The notes below the pieces were generated by a model, which saw only the letters and a program-made list of their open reading frames with translations, was not told the origin of the DNA and did not search any database. DNA of 64,000 nucleotides from Agarophyton chilense (taxonomy: Eukaryota > Rhodophyta > Florideophyceae > Gracilariales > Gracilariaceae): positions 62,001 to 126,000 of the forward strand of contig JARGXX010000073.1 in NCBI GenBank assembly GCA_030374765.1, read 5' to 3'. This document shows, one piece after another, positions 22,008-30,739 of the stretch; position 1 is the first letter of the stretch; every line of letters starts with the position of its first letter. The translations under genes were made by a program, and so were the position numbers.

Positions 22008-23813
22008 TGCAGAGACCGAAGCCATCCCAAACACAACCGCACCCAACCCCGGGCCAAGTACGCACATGCCCAATCATCCAATCTCCTGTACCAAACATTG
22101 CAGCATCCACCTCAAACCCCACTACAACCCATCGAAGACACATCAGAAGGAGAAACAGACGCCCCTAGTACGTTCATCCTCGATAGCGGCGCCCACCCCA
22201 CCCACGTCCCACACCCCCATCCCTCTATGACCCCCCTACGCAAAACAATCCTAACCCAAACAGCCACCCCACAGCGCACCAGATGCACGCACCATGGAAC
22301 CCTGACCATCCACACGAGCAAGAATAGAAAGCTACGAACGTTCACGCTAGCCAACCCACACATTACACAAAACCTGCTCTCGGTCAACGACCTCGCCGTC
22401 AGATACGGACTCGTCGCGTTCACCGGCAAACGAGGATACATCATGGATACCAAACAAAGCCCTCCGGCCATCCTTTCCACAGCACGGTGGCGTAACAATC
22501 AATATAGCCTTAAAGCTACCATTGTAAACGACACCAACGCGCAGACAGCCCGCACCATTCCGAAATCACACTGTAAAGTGAAGACAACCAAATCACACAA
22601 GCACGCCACTCCACATCATCACACCACGACCTCCACAAGGCACAGGAGGACCACCACGACACACCCCCCTCCAATCACAGAGACGCCGGCACCATCCAGA
22701 ACCACCACAACCCTGCGCAAACTAACCAGCCCCATCACCAAGCACCAAATGTCCAAAGTCCAACTGACGACTCAGAACTGGCATTTACGTCTCAATCATG
22801 CTCACCCAAAAAAGCTCGCACTCACAGCCCAACACAGACTCATCCCCACCATGCCCAAGAACATAAGACCCGACATCAAACTCACATGCAGTGCATGCGC
22901 ACACGCCAAACAACACCCAGCGCCACATTAACGCAAGCAACACTCGTACACAATAGGATCCTATGTCAGCTCCGATACATGCGGCCCTATCACTCCAACA
23001 TCGACCCACGGAAACAAACATATCCTCCTCGTAGTCTGCGCCACCAGTAAATCCGCCATAGTGCACTTCATCAAAGACGGGAAGGATATACCGAAGCACA
23101 TTGACAACACGCTACACCACATCCAGACAACCATGCAACACCCGCTACCAGACTTTCGAAGCGACAACGCTAGAGAATACACATCGAACAAAATGAAGCA
23201 GATCTACGACCAGTACAAAGTCCGACACCATCTGCGAACACCGCATCAACCACAAGAAAACAGCATAGCAGAACGACTCAACCGCACTCTCATGGATTCG
23301 GTACGAGCTCTACTCAACACCTCAGGTCTCGATGATACATACTGGGAAGACGCATCACGAGACACACTCTTCAAATATAACCTCATGCATCACACCACAA
23401 CCAACACCTCCCCGTATAAACTATGGTACGGCACAACACCTCGGCTCAAGCGGTTATACACCTTCGGCCAACTTGGCACTATCCCAGTATACGCACCGAA
23501 GAAGAAACTGCAACCCCGAGCGGACCCCGCAAGGTACATGTATGCGACATCACTCAACCAAGTAGTAATCCTCAACCTCAAAAACAACACGTACCAACAA
23601 ATCAGAACAGAGGACTTCCACCCCTTACCAAAAGAACACAGACCCTACCACAATCAACACAACGGAATTCAAAGCAAGAGCCAACCACAAACACCCTACC
23701 CCGACGGCAATCCGACTAAACACGCCACCCCCCGCCAACCTGCCACAAGCACGACGATACCCGGACGCGAAGCAATGGAAAACCGCCCACAACCAAGAAC
23801 TTCGCAATCTTGA
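22008..23813 (+). pseudogene. Copia element 1 protease and integrase region
   Basis: The frame of Gag continues. Protease has I-L-D-S-G-A-H-P-T-H; the pre-integrase finger has W-H-L-R-L-N-H-A-H-P and C-S-A-C-A-H-A-K. A TAA at 22929 interrupts. The integrase core shows D in S-S-D-T-C-G-P, D in F-R-S-D-N-A-R-E-Y, and E in P-Q-E-N-S-I-A-E-R, so the catalytic triad is present. The frame is lost near 23730 (TGA at 23811) and regained near 23905. Confidence 0.85.
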
Positions 23814-25172
23814 TGCATACCGCAGCATTGAATGGCAGGACCCAACCTTTCGACCACCACCAGAAGCTGTGATCCCTCTCATGATATTATATAGAACAAA
23901 AGGTCAGCCGAGGGTCACATTGTCCAGCGAAAAGCACGTTGCAATCTACGCAGAGACTTCATGAAGCCAGGCCTCCACTTCGACCCCAAACATACAACGA
24001 CATACACCGCAGATCGCAAAACTCAAAGAATGCTCCTGGCACTCCACGCAACACTGAACTTACCCCTCGAACACTTTGAAATTAATTCATCGTACCTCCA
24101 TGAAAAGTACCAACACGACATACCCATATATGTCAAGCAGATGCCCAACTTCGATGGGACCTATCAACACCACAGCACCTACGGCCGATTAGTAGGTAAT
24201 CTCTACGGATCCCCCCCCGCCGCGTACTACTACAACCATGGACTGTAATGATTTCTCGCAGCACAAGGATTCGTCAGCTCCGAAAACGACCCCTGTCTCT
24301 ACACACGGCACAACGCAAAAGGCTACATCATAGTCAGTACAACCATCGATGACTTCCTGGTCTTCGCATCAACACAATCGCTAATTGACGATCTATATCA
24401 CACAATAATCACCAAATATAAGATCAAACGACTAAGTCCACCGACGAGATTTCTCAACTGGACAATATCGCGGTCACCGATAGGCACACACATATCGCAA
24501 CCGGACGCAATCGACGCCGTACTGCAAGACACCAACATGCAACACTGCAACCCAACCTCCACACCATACAACAATACGACAGTATTAGACAAGGAACCGC
24601 CAAGCAAACCACTCTCAAACGCTGAAGCGAAAAGATACAGAGAAGTATTGGGCGAGATACGATACATAACGGACAGCACCAGGCCCGAAATCGCATACGC
24701 CACAAATCGCCTATCCCAACACATGGCAGAACCGCAACAACACCACCGTCAAGCCCTGAAAGAACTGCTACGTTGCCTCAAGGGGACACGAACACACGGG
24801 CTATTCTTTTCCAGCAAACAGAACTTAGTATCCATGTCGACAACAGAAGCGGAATACATAGCCGCCACCGACGCCACAAGACACACCACTTGGTTATCCA
24901 AACTACTACGAGACGCAAGCTTTGCGCCAGGACAAAGAACGCAACATTACATCGACACCCGCTCCGCCGTTCTCATCGCGGAAAACAAAGCCCCCACAAA
25001 ACGCCGCAAATACATAAGCATCCGCCATTATTACTTAGAACATCATTTCGCGTGCAAGACCATACAACTACACCGAATAACCACGAAAGAAATGCGAGGA
25101 GACATATTTACCAAACCACTCTACCGAACTCGCTTGAACCATCTCCGTGCGCAACTACACATCCTCCCCTGA
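23814..25172 (+). pseudogene. Copia element 1 RT and RNase H region, with a deletion
   Basis: RT motifs: L-E-H-F-E-I-N-S-S-Y-L-H, Y-G-S-P-P-A-A-Y-Y, and T-T-I-D-D-F-L (the YVDD box is T-I-D-D in this family). Two adjacent stops at 24246-24251 (TAA TGA) replace the two codons that are K-Q in the sister element. Near 24812 about 40 codons are missing compared with the sister, including the first RNase H aspartate (S-D-A-D-F-A). The C-terminal D-x-R-S-A-V and I-F-T-K-P-L segments remain. Confidence 0.85.
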
Positions 25173-25199
25173 CCCCAGCAAAACTGTGACGTGTCAACA

Positions 25200-25219
25200 G
25201 GGGACTGTCAAACACCATC
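25200..25219 (+). other. GGGGAC tract and second copy of the LTR start, 45 bp before the 3' LTR
   Basis: GGGGAC (25200-25205) looks like a short polypurine tract and is followed by TGTCAAACACCATC, which resembles the LTR start TGTCAAACAGCATT. The 3' LTR proper begins 45 bp later. The same arrangement with the same spacing is found in Copia element 2. Confidence 0.7.
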
Positions 25220-25250
25220 CTGAAATATTGACACTCCACATTTTTTATGT

Positions 25251-25341
25251 AGTCAAACAGCATTACAGTAACGAAACAGTACTAGAGCGAAGCGACGACG
25301 ACGATGAAGTAAAAGTGGGGAGTCAGTGCCATTCACTCACA
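25251..25341 (+). repeat. 3' LTR of Copia element 1
   Basis: Same 91-bp sequence as 20920-21010 except its first base (A instead of T) and one C-to-T change. It is not preceded by a purine-rich tract. Confidence 0.9.
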
Positions 25342-25346
25342 AAATC
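25342..25346. repeat. Target-site duplication (AAATC), right copy
   Basis: Matches 20915-20919. Confidence 0.82.
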
Positions 25347-25975
25347 AACGACTGCAGACCAGCGACACATCATTTTCTAATCATGTCAAAATACTTCGAA
25401 TTATAACGGACTGTATTTGTATTGGGAAATGGGGCATTTGGCGCCAATGTTTTCCTTAACTGACCAATCACGAGAGCCACACTGGCATCTCTTTTCGTGC
25501 CACTAGATTCATTTCAGTCTCTATTTGGCGATCTGTTGGAGAAAATTTGACATGAACAGAACAGGGAAATGGAAAGGATATATTCTATTTTCTGTTGTAG
25601 AGTTGCATTTTTGCCTCGCAGCGTGAAAATCCCGGATAAGATTTACTACGTAGAGATGCACTAGTATAAGTAATTAGCCAACTAATCAGTTGAATATGTA
25701 TTCTATATTATTTTGTTCCTTTCTTTCGCGTTGTAAAAATCTATAAATCGGAGCTTTTTCTTGAAAGGTTTTAGTCTTTACTGCTTGAAGGTCAAAATAG
25801 GAAATAATTCGGGCCAAAATACCTAAAAATCAGCACAACTGCTTACGGTATGACTTCATATGAGGCCAATGGTCCTATAGCGAATACCGAAGGTAGTAGG
25901 GTTCTAGTTGGTTGTTAGTTTCACTACGGCGACGTCGTGTCGATTGGGCACCTGTAAACTTGATATGTACAGTAC
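25347..25975. other. Intergenic region downstream of the E3 ligase gene
   Basis: A+T-rich, no gene-like frame. It holds the 3' UTR of the minus-strand gene ending at 25976. Confidence 0.5.
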
Positions 25976-27808
25976 TCATCCCAAAAGCCAGCGTCTAATT
26001 GCTCTTTGACGACGACGACGATGCGGAAGGACAGGAGCACCGTCTGCCCCGTCCATCCTGTCTGCGAAGGCGGCCACGACATGGTGGAAGTCCCGGAGGT
26101 TCGGAAGCGGCACTTCGCCCGGACCAGCGCGCGCCGTGTCCAGAAGCATCTCACCCTCATCGACGGTCGAGCCGTCCACTACCACCCGCACGCAGCACTC
26201 GGCCACTTTTGAGCCGTATAACCCATTCCAGAAGCGGCGGTCTTTCCCGGAGATAGCCAACAGCGCAAAACAGGCATTTTCGACTGGATTTGATAGAAGC
26301 CTCGCTTCGTCCCAGTAATCAGCCGGCGCTTCAAGAGGTTCGCCCGTGCTCATATAGTTCAATTCCTGTGCCTGTTCGCTGTACATGGCTGCTTCAAGGC
26401 GGAATTCTGACGGACAGTCAGTGCGTGCCATGAAACGAGCGGAGAATTGTACAATCACTTGAGATGGATCTCGCACGAATTGGCGCAGGTCAACAACTTG
26501 CACCATTTTTGCCCACATGCAAGAGGAAACGAAGTTCGTTCGGCTGCCGAACAAAGGTACTTCGCTGTTTTCCACCTGCCAGCCAGGGGCTCCCAGATCG
26601 AACCACCCTAATAAATTGTGTTCACCGCTGCGATTGTATATCAGGTTGCGCGAACCGCCTTCAGAGCGAAATGCACGTTGTACTACCTCGGGAGCGTTTC
26701 TTTCTGACTCGCACGCACCGCAGTGGTACAGTTGCTCGCAATTCTTTGACGCGCCGTTTTCATGTAATTCTTTGCCGTTCGGAAGCGGTTTGTTACAATG
26801 CGGCCGGCCTCGGCAAGCTTTTGACACAATATTGGCTCTTCTTTCACGCCCGTCATCTTCCAGATGACATGGCGAACATAGATGGGTGCCGCCATAACAA
26901 ATATATGAAGCAGCATTGCAACAGTAGCGACATTTCCATATATAGAACGGCGTATGTGTTGTATCAGTGCAAGTAGAAGATGTTCGCGGAGAACAGCGCG
27001 GGCACATACGGTCTTGAGTTGCGAGGGTGGGTGCGCGCTCGGCACAGTGCATTGTTCCGCCAAAGTAAGGGCTACTACAATTGGAGCACATATAAAATGC
27101 ATATACAGTTCGAGCGTATTCCAAGAGACGACCATTGAAGGCGCCGTTGGGGCTATTCACCGGCTCTTGCAAGTTCAGATGATCTACATCTGCCTGTTGT
27201 AACATGAGTTGGTCTACCCTCTCGCTGAGATGTGATACCGCGCGTGTTACCCCGTCCAGCAGAGGGTGTTGACAGAATTGCGCACACTTTGCGCAGCGGT
27301 AGCCCGTGAAGAGAAGAGGTCTGCTCAAATCCGGTTCAGCGAGTCGCAATTGCTCTCGTACGCACCCAAGATGCCACTTGTGACCACAAGACAATATTAT
27401 GGTTTCTTGCTGGTGGAGAGGTTCCAGGCAAATAGCGCATTCTGTTGAAGTGTCCTGAAATGTCGCATTTTCGTTCGCTTCATTCATGCTGGGGAGCGGC
27501 TGCAGAGATGTGCTCGAATCCGGTTCAGCGAGTCGCAGTTGTTCTCGTACGCACTCAAGATGCCACTTGTGACCACACGACAATGATATAGTTTGTTGCT
27601 GGTGGAGAGGTTCCAGGCAAATAGCGCATTCTGTTGAAGTGTCCTGAAATGTCGCATTGTCGTTCGCTTCACTCATGCTGGCTCGAAGAAGATGATGGGG
27701 AGCCTGGGTAAAGGTCAGAAAAGCGGTTGTGCGACTGTTCAAGTGATTGGTTAAATACCAAATGTAGATAAGAGCTTCTACCGCTGTAGATCTATCCGGG
27801 TTTTTCAT
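25976..27808 (-). CDS. RING-Cys-relay (MYCBP2-type) E3 ubiquitin ligase module with C-terminal FBA-like domain
   Basis: 610 residues from the ATG at 27808; an internal ATG at 27676, at the edge of the duplicated RING segment, is an alternative start. Residues 61-86 are a half RING (C-A-I-C, C-G-H-K-W-H), repeated in full as a RING-H2 at 124-175. Residues 230-370 match the tandem-cysteine domain of MYCBP2/PAM/Highwire: Y-F-G-G-T-M-H-C (Cys255), F-Y-I-W-K-C-R-Y-C-C, S-Y-I-C-Y-G-G-T-H-L-C (Cys304) and a closing C-G-A-C. Cys255 and Cys304 align with human Cys4520 and Cys4572, the two relay cysteines that pass ubiquitin to Thr/Ser. Residues 396-546 resemble the F-box-associated domain of Fbs proteins (G-W-Q-V-E, V-V-D-L, A-R-T-D-C, R-F-W-N-G-L-Y-G). 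No F-box is seen. It likely acts in the cytosol as an E3 whose FBA-like part binds the substrate; that last step is inference. Confidence 0.82.
   Translation of the reverse strand: MKNPDRSTAVEALIYIWYLTNHLNSRTTAFLTFTQAPHHLLRASMSEANDNATFQDTSTECAICLEPLHQQQTISLSCGHKWHLECVREQLRLAEPDSSTSLQPLPSMNEANENATFQDTSTECAICLEPLHQQETIILSCGHKWHLGCVREQLRLAEPDLSRPLLFTGYRCAKCAQFCQHPLLDGVTRAVSHLSERVDQLMLQQADVDHLNLQEPVNSPNGAFNGRLLEYARTVYAFYMCSNCSSPYFGGTMHCAERAPTLATQDRMCPRCSPRTSSTCTDTTHTPFYIWKCRYCCNAASYICYGGTHLCSPCHLEDDGRERRANIVSKACRGRPHCNKPLPNGKELHENGASKNCEQLYHCGACESERNAPEVVQRAFRSEGGSRNLIYNRSGEHNLLGWFDLGAPGWQVENSEVPLFGSRTNFVSSCMWAKMVQVVDLRQFVRDPSQVIVQFSARFMARTDCPSEFRLEAAMYSEQAQELNYMSTGEPLEAPADYWDEARLLSNPVENACFALLAISGKDRRFWNGLYGSKVAECCVRVVVDGSTVDEGEMLLDTARAGPGEVPLPNLRDFHHVVAAFADRMDGADGAPVLPHRRRRQRAIRRWLLG
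27329..27676 (-). repeat. In-frame tandem duplication of the RING N-terminal half (189-bp period)
   Basis: About 53 codons are repeated with a period of exactly 63 codons (27676 and 27487 start the two units). The units differ by a few substitutions (for example N-D-N versus N-E-N, Q-Q-Q versus Q-Q-E). The first copy lacks the last Cys pair of the RING, so it cannot complete its second zinc site alone. Confidence 0.9.
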
Positions 27809-28612
27809 GCCGCGTGACAAAAATGCAACCCGATGATGAAAATGAAAATGAAATCTATTCTTTTCATTTCCTTTTTCTTTTCATTTCCTTTTTCTTTTCA
27901 CCTACATTGGTTCTTTTTTTCGCTTTCAGTGACAGCTCAGGAGCTCGATCTGTTCTTGTTGGGGTTCTGAATTTCCGTCAGCGGTTGTAGCTATTGTGGA
28001 GTGTTAAATATCGCCACGCCACACTGATTCAGGGCCGTTCTCACTGTCGCTGGGAGCGGAGCGCGGTTGTCGAGCGGTCGTTCACAATGATCTAGGGGCG
28101 TTCCCCCTATCGCTGGGAGCGGGGGGCGGTTGCCCAGCGGTCGTATCGCCGTAAGGGAGCGGGGCGAATTGAAAAAGGATACAGGAAGCTGAAGACGAGA
28201 GCATTAACGCCGCGAAAGCAGGAGAGCGCAGCCAGAAGCGCGCAAGTTAGCATCGTTTCCGGCCGTAAGTGTGCAACTGTGTTGCTGGAAATTCCATTTT
28301 CTGTAACCGGATACACCCTCTCTAGAACGTTTTGCATTAAAGTTCTATTGAACAATCGGTCTCTGAAACTCAAAACAGGATGATTGACAAAAGCGAGAGA
28401 GGTGTTCTCTTCAGAATGAGACATTGGAATGGAGTGGTTCTCGCTTCTGTTTCGCATGCCGACGAGGTACAGTTTGTCGTTTTTCGTGTTTAGTACAAAT
28501 GGGCTTTTTTTTCTACTATCGTTACAGTTCTATAAATATCTACCCATTTCCAGTGACGGTGTGTCTACTTAGTGAGCACTGGAAACATTCTCCTACATCC
28601 GGCGGTAGCCCA
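27809..28612. other. Promoter region of the E3 ligase gene and 3' flank of the transporter gene
   Basis: Contains a pyrimidine tract of CTTTTCATTTC-like repeats at 27840-27900 just upstream of the ATG, and an imperfect 50-bp direct repeat (28031-28080 and 28094-28143, sharing CGCTGGGAGCGG and GAGCGGTCG/CAGCGGTCG). Both could be regulatory but no factor can be named. No gene seen. Confidence 0.5.
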
Positions 28613-30739
28613 CTACGTCCGCGTGTCCGCTGTTAAATGTTCATTGAGAACAACTGTTATCTCGCTCTGTCTCGTTGCATCCGCGATTACCAATACACCG
28701 TACAGGAGCACTGCGCCGCCAAGTGTTGTCCACAAATCAGGTAAACTTTCAGCGCCCATTAGAACTGCAACGATGGTGCCCACCACAGGCATCATTGTTT
28801 GCACACTTCCTACAACAACGTTGGGAAGGTATTTCAGTGCCGCGATGCAGCTCACACTTCCCAAGAAGCCAACCACACCACCGAGATATAATCCCAAAAG
28901 CAGTCGGTCAGGTTGCAACCACCCAAGAGCTCCATGATCCGTCACGGAAAAGTCGGTGCCGGCAATGATCATGGACGAAAAAGCAAATGTTATGGAATTC
29001 AGAGCTGAAATGGGCGCCATCATCAGAAAAAGAGGGACGCGTTGTCGAAGCTCCTTGCATGAATCCAAATACACGATTGCCCCAAGCGAACTCAATGCAG
29101 CTATCATGTCACCACAAGTGGAGCGCACATCCATTGATAGTAAGTTTGGAATTTGCATGAGGATCAGTCCGCCAATTGCAATGCGAGCGCCCAATAGTTC
29201 TCCAGCACTAACCACACGCGACGGTTGTTTAGACAGCATACCGCGCCCAACTGCGACAAGTACAATTGATAGTGCGTGGATGTTATTCAGAGACCAAGCG
29301 TGGAACATTGAGGTATAGTCAATCGCAAGAAAGAATCCGCATGCCCAAAACACCTGCGAAAAGCTTGCCACCGCCATCAATTTCATCGTAGACGGTTGCT
29401 TCAATTGCCAACGCTCTTCATCGCTCAAAGTCAAGTACTGAAACAGGGCAAATGGCACCATAAGCCATGTTTGACACTGCATAAGCCATGCTGCCGCAAT
29501 CATACCATCGACACTGGGTAGCCACTTCACTGCTGTCCCTTGGCTGGCAACAGAGAATAATGCTATAGCCAGGATAAGATATCCAACAACGGACACCTCA
29601 CGCCTCACATTCATGGTCAAAGTCGCACTTTTGGCAGATCCTCGTACTTCGACAGTCGACTCTATGTCAACAATTGATGGCATCGGTGGCACAAAGCTGG
29701 TGAACTGTTCGATGGCTTCTTTGGCAGTTTCCGCAGTGGATGTCATCATTCCGTCCATCTTGCTCGATGTATTTGGGTCTTCTTCTTGCTCCGGCGGAAC
29801 CACAACCAAGAGGTCGGTCAAATTTTCTCTCGAGTCATAATTGGGAATGATGAAACCTGTATTCGGACCAACATTCGCAGACTCTGGCATAGAGACAACC
29901 ACCTCTTGCTCTTCGATATCATGCTTACTCCCGTGCCGTTGTACTGTAGCAGTTGCCTCTGACGAGATGTTCATGTCACTATGTGGAGCTAAATCAATTC
30001 CCTGTTGTTCCAGTATCGGGGTCTCCTCATCAATGTTTTCTGAGGAGTCAACTGGTACGGTGTGCAGAGATGGATGTAGGGGTTCGGGATTCACGGGGAT
30101 GGACATGGCGAACCCTTTGGCAGCATCTGACGCAATTTCGAATTCATTTTGGGAGTTAATATCGTTTCCCACGTCAGACGCCTCTTCCATTGGACGGATA
30201 GTAATCGTTAGCCCCTGGTCATCAGAATGCAGGTCATGATCTTGCGCGAATTCCACGTGCAGAGGGACAGCCGGAGTTGCAGTTCCAGAAGCTTGAAAAC
30301 TGCCGGACGCTGTGGGAGCAGTGGAGAAATCTTGAGAACATGGCTGTTGCTGATGGTGGTGTGCGGCAGGAAAAGAGTTTCTCAAGTCTTCACCAGTAAC
30401 CGGGGCGCCCTCATAGGTGCTAAGTTGCTCTGCCACAGCGTCAAAGTCGATCTGCAGAAAGGGGCGCAAACTCAGTCGCGATGGAACTCTAGCAAGAGGA
30501 CTCGGGGAGGGATTTAGGCCGATGGGGGCAGTTGGAGGGAAGGAGCTTGGTTGAATCGAATGTTGAGAAAGAGTGAGGCTGCTTTGAGGGGATATGAAGG
30601 GTGAGATGGAGCCATAGGAAGACGGAATCGGTTGCGGTGGGGATCGGATGGGTGCTGGACGAGGGGGTCGTCTGGGTGGAGGTCGAGAGGAATGTGTTTG
30701 CTTCGGGGAAGACTTGGTTGGCTTTGTCTCGGCGGCCAT
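28613..30739 (-). CDS. DMT-superfamily (EamA-like) membrane transporter with long N-terminal extension
   Basis: The start is set at the ATG at 30739, which has GCC after it and begins a plausible hydrophilic N-terminus; the frame is open about 100 codons further upstream but that part is Pro/Ser/Thr-rich and unlikely. The 708-residue product has about 420 residues of low-complexity, Pro/Ser- then Asp/Glu-rich sequence, then about ten hydrophobic segments (roughly 430-690). These include V-V-G-Y-L-I-L-A-I-A-L-F, W-L-M-Q-C-Q-T-W-L, and a last half with Y-L-P-N-V-V-V-G-S-V-Q-T-M-M-P-V-V-G-T, the usual EamA pattern at the ninth segment. The substrate cannot be inferred. It is intronless. The N-terminal half may be a regulatory cytosolic region. 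Confidence 0.75.
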   Translation of the reverse strand: MAAETKPTKSSPKQTHSSRPPPRRPPRPAPIRSPPQPIPSSYGSISPFISPQSSLTLSQHSIQPSSFPPTAPIGLNPSPSPLARVPSRLSLRPFLQIDFDAVAEQLSTYEGAPVTGEDLRNSFPAAHHHQQQPCSQDFSTAPTASGSFQASGTATPAVPLHVEFAQDHDLHSDDQGLTITIRPMEEASDVGNDINSQNEFEIASDAAKGFAMSIPVNPEPLHPSLHTVPVDSSENIDEETPILEQQGIDLAPHSDMNISSEATATVQRHGSKHDIEEQEVVVSMPESANVGPNTGFIIPNYDSRENLTDLLVVVPPEQEEDPNTSSKMDGMMTSTAETAKEAIEQFTSFVPPMPSIVDIESTVEVRGSAKSATLTMNVRREVSVVGYLILAIALFSVASQGTAVKWLPSVDGMIAAAWLMQCQTWLMVPFALFQYLTLSDEERWQLKQPSTMKLMAVASFSQVFWACGFFLAIDYTSMFHAWSLNNIHALSIVLVAVGRGMLSKQPSRVVSAGELLGARIAIGGLILMQIPNLLSMDVRSTCGDMIAALSSLGAIVYLDSCKELRQRVPLFLMMAPISALNSITFAFSSMIIAGTDFSVTDHGALGWLQPDRLLLGLYLGGVVGFLGSVSCIAALKYLPNVVVGSVQTMMPVVGTIVAVLMGAESLPDLWTTLGGAVLLYGVLVIADATRQSEITVVLNEHLTADTRT

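Larger units (their letters stand above)
20920..25341 (+). mobile_element. Ty1/Copia LTR retrotransposon 1 (4.4 kb, decayed)
   Basis: 91-bp LTRs at 20920-21010 and 25251-25341 differ at two positions, and a 5-bp target-site duplication flanks the element. The interior encodes a single Gag-Pol polyprotein in Copia order (Gag, protease, integrase, RT, RNase H). LTRs this short are unusual. It is clearly related to the element at 33791-38425, to which it aligns along the whole polyprotein. Confidence 0.93.

Noticed and set aside
26464-26976. 170-codon plus-strand frame with Cys/Arg-rich protein
   Set aside because: It is the antisense of the E3 ligase gene, whose minus-strand frame has clear conserved domains.
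29613-30239. Plus-strand frames of 75 and 132 codons
   Set aside because: Antisense shadows of the transporter's low-complexity N-terminal half.
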